Positions 54,831 through 64,000 of a stretch of DNA of 64,000 bases are shown in pieces. Numbering within the stretch: the first letter of the stretch is position 1; every line of letters begins with the position of its first letter. The DNA comes from Turbatrix aceti. Its lineage: Eukaryota > Nematoda > Chromadorea > Rhabditida > Panagrolaimidae. The stretch lies in contig OZ017768.1 of NCBI GenBank assembly GCA_963969345.1, forward strand, positions 2,024,573-2,088,572. Direction: 5' to 3'. The translations under genes and the position numbers were made by a program. Below the pieces are notes generated by a model. The model had not been told where the DNA came from and searched no databases. It saw nothing but the letters and a program-made list of their open reading frames with translations.

Positions 54831-56744
54831 AGGATAAAGACACATAAGGCATTAGAAATATACACAACAGTTAATGCCAATGATAATAATCCTTCTAAAA
54901 AAAAGGACGTCACTAATTCGGGGCGCTGTCGTTGTCGTCTCAATCTTGTCTCGGCATTTTAAACATAATTTTGCCGCGTTCATCAAACGGAAAATCTTGA
55001 TAATTTGCAATAAAGGTTTACTGATTGTTGGCAATCAACTGACATCGAGCAAAAAAAATAATTTAGTTGATTTAAATTTTTTTTTTAGAAAAATGATCTA
55101 ATTTTTCATAAGAAAATTTTTAAAATTTTCAGTAAAATTTTTTTTGGAAATTTTTATACCCATCAGAAACTTACGTTTTTAGAACGATTTTTACCTAAAA
55201 CAGTGGGTTGTGCCACCCATTCATTGATGCCAATAACTCATACTCTACACCATCCATGCATTTTTTATACAATTTTTTTTTCGATGAACAATAAAAAAAT
55301 GACAGCAGAGAAAAAAAGTTGATAGGTCTAAAAACGGCAGTTTTGTTGTTAAAATGAAATATGATAAATATAAAATGCATAAAGGGTGTCTAGTAGAGAC
55401 CAATAAACAGGAATATTAATATATCGCGTGAACATTGCTCAGGAATGGACTTTGCTTTGCATCTATCTTATGTATCCACAGCTTGGCTTGACTGACCTTT
55501 GTTTCACTTGGTCGAGAACGGCAGCATGCGCGCTGATGTTTTCCATCAAATTAAATTATGCCTATTAAAAAAATGATGTCAACAAAAATACATTTTTAGG
55601 AGCAAAATAAAGAAATTAGGAAACACGGGAGCAAAAAAACATGGCATATTTTTACATTTTTTGTTTTGCAATTTATAAAAACTTGCAAAAAAAAGATCTA
55701 AAATTTAAATTTTTAGAACTTTCCGGATCAACGAGCTGAACCGTCATTTCAAATTTTTCAAATATTATACATTTTATGGATTTTCAAATGAAGTTACGCC
55801 TGCTTAAAAATAAAAAAACTAAAAAAACCCGTAAAAAAACATAAAATGAAAGCTCACACAGCATGGGATAAAAAATGGATCGGATTAAACCCCCCACTAC
55901 TCTTTTTTTTCACTTTTACTCGCAGGCAGGCAAATGCCAACCTAAATGCTCGTGGGTATTTTATTTTTTGTTCGCCATTTTCACACAGGAAATGGCACAA
56001 AAAATTATTCTTCTTGAAAATTATCAAAAAAAGAACGTGGGATGGGATAAAAAAGGATTTCAATGATAAAAAAGTGCAGTGATTATAATGATGTCAAAAA
56101 ATTGATGTTGTTAAGATCCGTTTGCCCACTCAAAAAATTTTTGAGTAACTTTAAAAACTTTTTACAAAAATTATAAGATTAGGGATCAATGTAAAGAAAA
56201 CTGGCAATTGTAGGCTTAACTTGCGTTCATGAACAAAAACACAACAAATATGAGTCATGAACAAAAACTAAATAAACATGTATGTATACAAAAAGTTTCC
56301 CATGTACTGTCTCCCTCTGCTTTTCAAGAGTTCATGAAAACAAGGGAGCGCCAAAGATTACAGTCTTTTGTACATAAATTTTGTATAGTAGTCCCCCGTA
56401 ATAATATCAACATATTTATAAAAATTGTTCACGCTTGGTAAAACAAAAATACGATAGTAAAATAACATCAAGGATTAAAAAATACTAATTTCCCCCTCCT
56501 TTTGATTATTTTTGAGATACGTTTGTAACCGTCCCTTCTGGTGAGGGGTGCACCGTAAATCAAAAAAAAAAAATTTTTACTTTTTGTATATTTAATGTAA
56601 CAAATCGGGTACTCGTCACCTTTTTGGTCACAAATCAGTGTAGCATGGCACCGCAAGCGATCCATTTGGAATATGAAAAAAATATTTATTTATTTATTAT
56701 TTATTTCACCATTACTCAGTGGTTAGTTATCATTAGACCAGATG
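54831..56744. other. Gene-poor AT-rich sequence
   Basis: Homopolymer-rich; short open frames only (for example 56229-56441, 70 codons, no splice or domain support). No repeat ends recognised. Confidence 0.4.
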
Positions 56745-56892
56745 TTAGGAGGCACAAATGATGTCCACGTAGGTGTAAATGTCTCGATTCGTTTTGGGCG
56801 CGATTTCTTCTTCCCATCGTTGCTGTGGTCTGGTTTTCGTCTTGTTGAACACCGAGTTGAGCGAATCGACCCAGCGTAAAGTGGAGGGAGAG
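56745..56892 (-). CDS. Isolated coding-like last exon
   Basis: After a 27-base poly-T tract (minus strand) and ...CGAG, a frame reads SPSTLRWVDSLNSVF, then RPQQRWEEEIAPKT, DIYTYVDIICAS and stops at 56745-56747, followed by several AATAAA signals (56683-56705). Base composition is exon-like. Upstream exons were not found; the partial gene is unrecognised. Confidence 0.3.
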
Positions 56893-57825
56893 CTCGAAAT
56901 CGAAAAAAAAAAAAAAAAAAAAAAAAAATATACTTTAGCTCAATTTATCAGATAGTGCCGGCAAGTTGCGGCCACGCGCGCAACTGATCAACCGACACAA
57001 GCCAAACCATTCTTCAGTTGGTCAGTCAATCAAAAAACGATTGCAAACCCTTCTTTTATTTTCGGGCAAAAAAACGGCGTTTTATTATAGGTGGTAGCAT
57101 TTATTTGCCACTAGTGAAAAATCAACTGATCAGAAAAGCAATTTTGTGCGGCCAGTGCTGCCCGACGCACGAAGAGAGACTTTTCGTGTGTAACCCGCAA
57201 TCAGTACTATTTTTTTTTAAATTACAAAATTTGAGATGTGTCACTAAACGATTTGTATCGAAGTACCACCCGATATGGTGAGCGTTCTTATGGGAAGTAT
57301 TCTATATGGGCACATATCGTTAACGCTCCTATGGTGAAACAACTTATGGTGAACGTTCCTACAATCAGTAATATGCTTCTTTGCCAGCGGGTTATAAATA
57401 AGTCTCAGTAATTATTTTTTGACATTTTTTACTTCCGCGTGTGCAGGGAGTTATAAAAACCTAATGACATAACTAATCTATAAAAAAAATAAGTTTACAA
57501 CAAACGCATTCAAAAACTCAAAAAATTAATGTTTTTGTATTCAACACCGTACTACATAAATAGATGACTAATACCATCGCAGAACATGTTGTAAAGCGCT
57601 ATTTATTTTATATAATACTTATTATACATACCAAGTCTGCATTCACGCTATTTTCCATCCCTTCTTACAGCATCAAATATCACAAATAAATATAAGTGTA
57701 CAAAAATAGACATTTGACGACGAGTAATATTGTTTTGATACCAAAAATATAATTTTAAATACAAACACGAGTTATCCCCACGACTACAAAGATCGTACAC
57801 GCGATTTTCCAACTAAACTGAAAAT
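56893..57825. other. Non-coding
   Basis: Starts with a 27-base poly-A tract (56906-56928 region). 57267-57370 repeats TATGGTGA(A/G)CGTTC three times. No gene seen. Confidence 0.4.
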
Positions 57826-57956
57826 CAGTGTTGTCGGTTCCGGTTCGGTTCCTGTTCAGAATTGAAAGCAAACCCGTTATAAACCGGAACCGAATCATTT
57901 CCCAAACGAGAACCGGTCGGAACCGAAACCATAACCGCCCGGAACCGACAACACTG
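57826..57956. mobile_element. 131-bp hAT-type MITE
   Basis: Ends CAGTGTTGTCGGTTCCGG / CCGGAACCGACAACACTG; interior is a string of GGTTCC/GGAACC blocks. Flanks CTGAAAAT (57818-57825) and CTGAAAAC (57957-57964) form an 8-bp target duplication with one change. Confidence 0.85.
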
Positions 57957-58097
57957 CTGAAAACGAAAAACGTGCAAATGTTTTCTCAAAACATGCAAAA
58001 TATAGATTTCATGTTTGTACAAAAAAAATGCTTGCTCACATCAGACATCGGCGCGCGCGACTTCACTTCACGGCACGAAGGACAGTCCGATGTCATT

Positions 58098-58607
58098 ATG
58101 CTTTGGCCAATCATACTACACCTCCCGGCAGGTGTATTTATCCTGACGGCTGCCATCCTGTCCTGCCGCCACTCGAAGAGGTACAAAAAGAATCATACTC
58201 TGGGCGCTGAAAAAATAAAGAAACGAAAACTAAAACCACAAACAGTAGAAAATAATATTGTTTTTCCCCCCGACGTCACGCAATGCAGTAGTGCGATGAA
58301 CGAAACAACCAACATGTCAAAGCTGAAGTCTGCTTCTGGTCAAAACATTACCAAATCTATTACGGGTGCGGAGCCAGGTCTGTCGACTGATGAAAAGGCC
58401 AATATCACGGGAAATTCTGTTAAATCAAGCACGATGTCTGAGGTGCCGTCGAAGAAGAATCCACATCGCAAGCCCTTTTTTATGCCCACGGAAGACACCG
58501 TCGAGCAGATGGCAGCAGAGGGAAGTAAGCCGTATGAGGCAGACGGAAAGAGCAACAAGAGCGGACTCGACGATTCGGCGTTCGTCGAGCAGGTTAACAA
58601 TCACTGA
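58098..58607 (+). CDS. Single-pass membrane protein ending NNH (paralogue 1)
   Basis: ATG at 58098; 169 residues, no intron. One N-terminal membrane segment (MLWPIILHLPAGVFILTAAI) followed by CRHSKRYKKN, a disordered Lys/Ser/Thr-rich middle, and a conserved end: PFFMPTEDTVEQMAAEGSKP ... FVEQVNNH. The open frame extends upstream through the MITE, but the shared layout with the gene at 61721 supports this Met. AATAAA at 58631. No family recognised; likely Nout-Cin orientation by the positive residues after the helix. Confidence 0.65.
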   Translation: MLWPIILHLPAGVFILTAAILSCRHSKRYKKNHTLGAEKIKKRKLKPQTVENNIVFPPDVTQCSSAMNETTNMSKLKSASGQNITKSITGAEPGLSTDEKANITGNSVKSSTMSEVPSKKNPHRKPFFMPTEDTVEQMAAEGSKPYEADGKSNKSGLDDSAFVEQVNNH

Positions 58608-58964
58608 AGTTTTTACAATTAGTGTTCGATAATAAATATATAACGGTAATTATTTGTGATGAAAACCCTGTTCTTGTATTCACAGTCACAAAGTTGCTCT
58701 TCCACCAATTTTTGCTCGGTCAGCTCAATGTAGTACGCATTTTTTTCTCAGTTCATCGGTAAGCCCCACTAGTGTTCACACTCTCTTTGTAACAGTGATG
58801 AAGCAAAAAGCGGCGTGTATAAACAAATTTTATTTTCGTTTTTGATCATGAATATTCGCGTGATTTTGGTTAACTGTGCGCGTTTTTTTTTAATTAAACA
58901 ATTTTGATGACTTGAAGGTTAAGTTTATTCACGGTTAATATTTCAAAATCAAAGTCAATATTGT

Positions 58965-59239
58965 TTATTCTTCAGCTGTCGTCTTTTGATTGGCAGTGGC
59001 GGGATGTGCTCCATTAGTCAAACGTTCATAATCCGCTTTCAAGCGCAAGTATTCTTCGCGTTTCGCTTCCAGCAGGCGATCATGATGTTCCAGTTTTTGT
59101 AACTAAATTTTTTTTTCGATTGTGAATATTTCATAAAAATGCTAAAGAACAAACAACTAACCTTGATGTCGAGACTTTTTTCAGTGGCATCCAACCGATC
59201 CATCAATTGTTCCATGTAAGAAAACTTCGTAGACGGCAT
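58965..59239 (-). CDS. Small coiled-coil protein (71 aa)
   Basis: Complement join of 59239-59162 and 59102-58965 (phase 0, GTTAGT donor, AATTTAG acceptor). The product is one amphipathic helix: MEQLMDRLDATEKSLDIKLQ, then KLEHHDRLLEAKREEYLRLK, then DYERLTNG and a polar tail. Probably an adaptor or complex subunit; not recognised. Confidence 0.6.
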
Positions 59240-59882
59240 CTCACGGCCTCGTGTCAACCAACACACTGCGGTTCATGCTTGCTGACGGCAGAAGGAACGA
59301 AGAGGGTGGTGTATACAAATTTTACTGCCGTTATTTTTTCCTTGTATGTATTCTGCTTTTGTTTAATGATTTTTTTAATGGGGGTTTCTGATGTTATTTA
59401 GACGTTTCTGGGTGTTTTATCCGCTCTCATGCCAAGCTTAGAGTATATTTAGAGAACGTAGAGCAACAGCAGTCAAGTGCATCCTGCAAGGCATATTTAG
59501 AGCAGCGATTAACTAACCTCTCCGGCACCTTTGACACCAGTGTGAAAAACTAGGCGCCCGATTTTCTTTCTTCTGTGCTAGCTTGCTGCTCTACGAGAAA
59601 AAAAAGAAAGCAAACGGAGAGATAACGAAGCACCGAAGAGGATCGACGCAAAAGTATTATCTCTGTCGCCGGCGCATTATTAACCTTTTATTATCGTTCT
59701 GGGCCATAAAATCTGTTTTTTTGTAGTTCGACCACCAAAGTCGGAGTAGGCAGGTGAATCAAAAAGATTGAAGCGTCCAGTGACAATAAATTTTTGTCGC
59801 ACCATTTCAAATGAGCAAAAAACCACAGATTTCGACATTTCAGTATGAAACTAATTTTTTATTATGCATCAACTTACAAAAA
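59240..59882. other. Intergenic between convergent/divergent small genes
   Basis: Promoter side of the coiled-coil gene and 3' side of the GATA factor. No further gene seen. Confidence 0.4.
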
Positions 59883-60650
59883 TCACAAACAATAATTCAT
59901 AGTATAATCAGAAACGGAAATCGCCATCTCCGGATATCTCGCATCCAGGATTTTTGGCAAAACAAAATTACATTCAGCAGAATTGGCTTTGACGACTTTT
60001 CCCGACTTGCGATTCCGCCGCCGTACTTCGTTCTTCTTCATCCAGCTCGGCCTCGGCTTGCCGTTGTGCCTCTCATACTGCGCACACGCGTTGCACAGGT
60101 ACTGGCCCTGGCCGTTCCTCCGCCAGAGAGGGGTCACCGTGCCGCCGCAGTTGACGCAGACTTTCGAGACCGGAGTTTTGGTTTTCAAAGTTTTGGGAGA
60201 CTCCGTGGACACCGGAGCGGGAGACATCGATGCGGCTGACGAAGTGGCTGGCGAGGCTGTCGAGGATGAGGCCGCGTCAAACACGGGCGGTGTCATGGCG
60301 TGGTTCATGCAGCCCAGGCAGTAGCAGTGCTGGTTGTCGGTGTAGTAAACCTGGTCCGGGGCAATGAGGTACCCGCAGGATCCACAAAAGATCTGAGGTA
60401 TCGGCTGTGGCTGATTCAGGGGAGTCGGGTTGGAGGCGTAGGGTACGGGGAAGCACTCTGGGTAGCCGTAAGTTGGGAAAGCAGGAGCGCCAAAGTTGTC
60501 ATTCTGATTGCTGACCTCGGGAAACTCCTGGATGGGTTCTGAAAAAAAATTATAAATGTCAAATCTTTCACCGTAATCAGGCAATAACTCACCAGGAACT
60601 GGAGCAGTCGGGTAATAATACCAAACATTTTGGCAGTCTTGTTGATCCAT
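59883..60650 (-). CDS. GATA-type transcription factor
   Basis: Complement join of 60650-60593 and 60538-59883 (phase 1, GTGAGT donor, TTTTTTTCAG acceptor) gives 237 residues. The C-terminal GATA finger reads [20 protein letters not shown] then [17 protein letters not shown] (Cx2Cx17Cx2C), followed by the basic tail [14 protein letters not shown] that contacts DNA. Usual GLYY after CNAC is AQYE, which is divergent. Upstream, a CGSC...CLGC pair (about residues 80-105) has two Cys knuckles but no TPLWRR core, so it may be a relic of a second finger. The N-terminus is Tyr/Pro/Asn-rich (activation type). Nematode single-finger GATA factors act in endoderm or epidermis; the subgroup (elt/end) cannot be fixed by eye. 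Confidence 0.85.
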   Translation of the reverse strand: MDQQDCQNVWYYYPTAPVPGELLPDYGERFDIYNFFSEPIQEFPEVSNQNDNFGAPAFPTYGYPECFPVPYASNPTPLNQPQPIPQIFCGSCGYLIAPDQVYYTDNQHCYCLGCMNHAMTPPVFDAASSSTASPATSSAASMSPAPVSTESPKTLKTKTPVSKVCVNCGGTVTPLWRRNGQGQYLCNACAQYERHNGKPRPSWMKKNEVRRRNRKSGKVVKANSAECNFVLPKILDARYPEMAISVSDYTMNYCL

Positions 60651-61720
60651 GGCAACCAGAAAAACAATCCGCGACTTGAGCGGACCAAATCAGCCGTCTA
60701 GATTGAGTCAGTCGCGGCAAATCGGAGGATTTATACAGGTGGGCTATCATAGGCGGTGCCAGCATTACCTTTCGTCACCATGTTCGACACCGAGTGCTGA
60801 GGCGTCTGAGAAACTGGCTGTCCCGGTGCAGCGGTCATGTCGGACGTCGGATCGTTTGACGGCAGCGAGTGTGAACGCGCTAACGGGTGTCGGCACGCGC
60901 GCAACTGCCGTGTTGGACGGTGGCAGGATCAAAGCCCGCGCGCCGCGGTAGCAGCTCTCTTTCATGTGTTTGAATGACTATCGTGTTTTTGAAAGTAAAT
61001 TCATGCTTATGAACACGATCTTGAATTCAAAATTTGATGCTTACAAAAAAATGAAAGTTTGAGTAAAAAATGCGTCGAAGCGAAAAACATTAAAAAATGG
61101 GGGTCGTAAACATTTTGTGCTGACATTGTCTTACGTGATTATCTGAGTTTTATAAAAAAATGCACCTTGTTGTGTCCTGTATACAGGAGAGATACAAAAC
61201 GACACAAATACGTGGACTCCGCGAAAAGCGTCGAAGCAAGAAAGAAAAATCGATTCGCGACAAAGCATACTTACTTTTTTTTCGTCGTACTAAAAGCGTC
61301 GCGTAGCCTGCCTAGTTCTTGACTGCTGATAACAACGACCGAGTAAAATAGTGGCTTTACAAACACGGAGGATACTGTAGAAAAGACGCCGGAGCAGAGC
61401 AAGCGAGAAAGTTAATACAACCGATCACGGCAGGGAAAGAAAAGCAAAATGAGCTGGTTGAATGCCGACCAGGCGACAGGGTCCACAATCGACGTGATAC
61501 GGCGTATCTCACCCCGCGCCGGCTCTAATCAACACCTTTTCCTGGTTTTTGATAAAAGCAGGTGTACAGGTGTGATAATTCAGTGACATGAGCTGGGAAA
61601 TTATCATAGTATTTGTTATCGATGTACGTTCGTTTGTTTTTAGCATAATCAAGAACGGCATTTGCACGCACAAACAAAATCACTGTCACTGTTAATTCAC
61701 TTCGTACGCAGTCTGTCACC
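60651..61720. other. Intergenic, GC-rich then AT-rich
   Basis: 60750-60960 is GC-rich with open frames on both strands (66 codons minus, 100 plus) lacking splice or domain support. 61190-61440 has CGAAGC/CGTCG-rich sequence. Promoter side of the GATA gene and of the next membrane protein. Confidence 0.4.
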
Positions 61721-62494
61721 ATGATGCTGCGGCTGATAATACTACACATCGCGATAAACGTGTTCCTTCTGACGTTCGTCGTTCTGGCGTGCAAGAGGCG
61801 TCGGTCGCGAGCGTCGTCATCGCGTCGAAGGCGTGGTTCACACCGTGGATCGCATCGGTCTCAGCGATCGACGAAGTCGAAGCGGTCGAAACGGCAACGA
61901 AAGGGCCTCATAATGTTTTTGCGACTTTATCCCAAGCCGGTTGAAACAAAGGATTCAAGTAGCACGAGCAACAGGACTCCGACAACTACGCCGAAGGATA
62001 CGCCTACGCCGAATGAGACCCCCGCTACGACGCCTACGGGAGGGGAAGTCTCCAGTAAATACCCCGAAGTCGTGGTCTACGAGAGGGAAACGCTTTCGGA
62101 GTCTCGAGTCCCACCGTTACTTCCGGTACTTACGGATTCAATGCTTTCGAAATCGGAAACTAAACCGTCATCGTCTTCTGCGGGGTCAAAGAGATCTACG
62201 TCTTCAATGAAAAATGAATCCTCGCCTCCGAGGAAAAAAGGAGCATTGTCGCCGAAAAAACATCCTGGTGGGTCTCCAGGATCTCCGGGATCTTCCGGAA
62301 CCAAGCGTTCTAAAAAGGCCAAAGACAAAAAGGAGAGCAAAACGGGAATGGAACCGACTCAGGAAAAACCACCGTGCTTCGTCATGAAAACGAAGACCAT
62401 CGAAGAGTTGGCTGCCGAAAACAGCATGCCCACGCAGCAGAACAGTTCAGTCGTCGATAATGCTGAATTGGTGGAAAATGTTAATAGCCACTGA
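61721..62494 (+). CDS. Single-pass membrane protein ending NSH (paralogue 2)
   Basis: ATG at 61721 (or 61724); 257 residues, no intron. N-terminal membrane segment LRLIILHIAINVFLLTFVVL followed by ACKRRRSRASSSRRRR, a long Thr/Pro/Ser/Lys-rich disordered region, and the end PCFVMKTKTIEELAAENSMP ... LVENVNSH. Helix, basic stop-transfer and tail match the gene at 58098 in order, although the middle is unrelated and 90 residues longer. AATAAA at 62508. Unknown function. Confidence 0.7.
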   Translation: MMLRLIILHIAINVFLLTFVVLACKRRRSRASSSRRRRGSHRGSHRSQRSTKSKRSKRQRKGLIMFLRLYPKPVETKDSSSTSNRTPTTTPKDTPTPNETPATTPTGGEVSSKYPEVVVYERETLSESRVPPLLPVLTDSMLSKSETKPSSSSAGSKRSTSSMKNESSPPRKKGALSPKKHPGGSPGSPGSSGTKRSKKAKDKKESKTGMEPTQEKPPCFVMKTKTIEELAAENSMPTQQNSSVVDNAELVENVNSH

Positions 62495-62645
62495 ATTGTT
62501 TTTATTGAATAATAAACAATAAATAAATAATTTTGACTCGATCGAATGTGCACTTTTATTTAAATAATAAATAAAAAAAAATTAAAACAAGCCAAACAAA
62601 AAAATCTGACTGATTGTGAGATCCCTGACTGAGATATTTAATAGA

Positions 62646-63775
62646 TTAGTGCCCGTCTCCAGCGCCACCGCCTCCGCTGCCGCCAACGATGACCGAACCC
62701 GTGCGTTTGCGCATCGAAGAAAATATATCCTCGTATTGAGCGAATGTATCGATGGATTGGAAAGCCGGAGTCTTGCGGTGCCGCTTCGCGATGTGGGATG
62801 GCACCTGGACGGATGAGCCGATGACGGATTCGATGAATTCTGACATGAGTCTGATCGTCGAGTGCATGCTGCAAGATCCGAGGTAGATGGCTTCCACGAT
62901 CACGCCCTGAAAAAGAAGGAAAAAAATGACATCAAAAAATTTTTTCGTATCGAATCCAAAAAAAACAAAAAAATCGCTTTTCACGTAAAAAAATTTCAAG
63001 TCAAGCGGCCAAAAAGTAACAAAAAATCTAAATTCGTAGAGACCAAAAAATATTATGCAGAAAAATCCAGAAGTAATAATTTTGAGCCGAAACTTAAAAA
63101 AAATAATATTTGAAGTGCAAAAATGCGGAAAATAACAATTTTTAGGTTCCAAAATCTAATTTTCTGCCAAACCAAAAAAAACTTTTTTTAACCCAAAAAA
63201 AACAAAATGATTTTAAGAAAATATCTGAAAAACAAATTTTTTACTTAAAAATAACAAAAAAAAACTAATTTCATGTCTAGAACCCCAAAAATCGTCCCAA
63301 AACCAACCTTTGTAGACGTATTATTCATCGTCGAAACGCCGAGTCTCAGAACAAAGTCGCCCTTCTGATATTCATTTCCCGCGCACTCAAAAGCTCCCAC
63401 ATTATCCGGAATCAGAGTGGGCGTAAACTTGGCGAGAATGTTGTCAAACGATCGACTCGCAACCGCCTGGGATCGCCTGCCATCCGGCATTTCAGGTGAA
63501 AGCAAAAATGACGACCATGGATAGACCGAGTGATGGATGAGACAGAGTGGTTGGACGCCGAGAATGCCTTTCACCGGCTTATACGTTATAAAATCGACTT
63601 TGTACGCTTGAGTCTCCTTGAAACCCGCGGCTTTGACTTTGCGCTCGAGTTCTTTGATTGATTCTGAGCGTTCAAAAACCCTGAATAGATTCCGTTCACA
63701 ATTAAAACTGTTGGATAACGATAGGATAACTCACCAATTGATAGGGCAAGAAAATCGGTCGGTTTTGAACGACAT
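62646..63775 (-). CDS. mdt-20: Mediator subunit MED20
   Basis: Complement join of 63775-63735, 63680-63308 and 62906-62646 (phases 2 and 0) gives 224 residues (family about 210). Matches MED20 by VKGILGVQPLCLIHHSVYPW (cf. HNSEYP..CF), the FDNILAKFTP segment, GDFVLRLGVSTM and VIVEAIYLGSCSM, followed by the C-terminal helix region PAFQSIDTFAQYEDIFSSMR. MED20 pairs with MED18 in the head module of Mediator. The Gly-rich tail is local. Start chosen because MSFKTDRFSCPINW joins in phase with a GTGAGT donor. Confidence 0.85.
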
Positions 63776-63904
63776 AGAAAATATAAAAGTGAACTTGCAA
63801 AAAAAAATTGAAAACGCAATAGCAAAATTTTTTCGTTGCGAGAGCACTTGAAAAGTGATTTTCGTGTTTTTGTGCTTTTCTAACAGTGTTTGGCTGATAC
63901 CATT

Positions 63905-64000
63905 TTTTTGCCATCATGATATGATAGTGATAGTTGCAAACACTATCATGATATGATACTGATATCAGGATGATATCAGAATGATATCATGATATCACCA
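63905..64000. repeat. ATGATATCA palindromic repeats at window edge
   Basis: From 63905 to the end, variants of ATGATA / GATATCA recur (CATCATGATATGATAGTGAT, GATATCAGGATGATATCAGA, ATGATATCATGATATCACC). Likely the edge of a simple or subterminal-repeat array that continues beyond the window; lies upstream of MED20. Confidence 0.7.

Noticed and set aside
57828..58097. N-terminal 90-codon extension of the 58.1-kb membrane protein
   Set aside because: It runs through a MITE and low-complexity sequence; the Met at 58098 begins directly at the membrane helix, as in the paralogue.
60649..60965. Overlapping ORFs on both strands upstream of the GATA gene
   Set aside because: GC-rich sequence leaves all frames open by chance; no family signature.
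1..64000. CRISPR arrays, bacterial operons, rRNA genes, spliced-leader RNA genes
   Set aside because: None seen; the repeats found are eukaryotic transposon ends or simple repeats.

Overview
The window is nuclear DNA of a free-living-type (probably rhabditid) nematode; I cannot name the genus. The evidence is: genes split by many short (about 45-60 bp) GT...AG introns with T-rich ...TTTTCAG acceptors; T-rich acceptors with no upstream exon just before start codons (candidate spliced-leader sites); the gene content (a KNL-2 centromere factor with a SANTA domain, a nematode-type globin, a serpentine chemoreceptor-like 7TM protein, expanded tyrosine phosphatases, a single-finger GATA factor); and an AT-rich background with GC-richer exons. 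All gene models below were assembled by hand from splice signals and phase; no transcript evidence was available.

Layout. 1-3.4 kb: two adjacent CLCC1-family membrane protein genes, the second a reduced copy with tandemly duplicated 96-bp exons, then a LINE tail. 3.6-5.9 kb: a minus-strand tandem-domain tyrosine phosphatase. 6.7-9.3 kb: knl-2, divergent from a plus-strand cluster (MED9-like, MSS4/RABIF, prefoldin 6). 13.4-14.3 kb: a tiny gene and a TPR protein of the RMD/RMDN type. 14.3-18.5 kb is gene-poor. 18.5-31 kb is a dense stretch of single genes: His-rich small membrane protein, 7TM receptor, a second phosphatase-like gene with a serine at the catalytic position, small unknown gene, C2H2 zinc-finger protein, type-II membrane serine protease, LITAF-domain protein, tRNA-Asn, and a small probably secreted protein.

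30.7-49.3 kb is an accessory, repeat-dominated region. A 1.4-kb segment occurs as two direct copies (30.7 and 40.6 kb) and a half-length inverted copy (48.6 kb). Large fold-back elements, a Harbinger-like MITE, a Polinton/Maverick protease remnant, and two members of one nematode gene family (one intact at 33.3-34.9 kb, one pseudogene at 44.3-48.6 kb broken by a stop codon, split by two palindromic elements and cut off by the inverted copy) lie here. 49.3-51.2 kb is a globin gene whose last codons lie inside the inverted repeat copy. 51.2-58 kb is mostly non-coding with hAT-type MITEs that still have 8-bp target duplications. 58-64 kb holds two paralogous single-pass membrane proteins ending in NNH/NSH, a small coiled-coil protein, a GATA factor and mediator subunit MED20.

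The genes do not form one pathway. Points of cohesion are two Mediator subunits (MED9-like and MED20), a possible operon-like cluster at 9.6-12.6 kb, and repeated local duplication followed by decay (CLCC1-like, phosphatase, kinase-like and -N[NS]H families).
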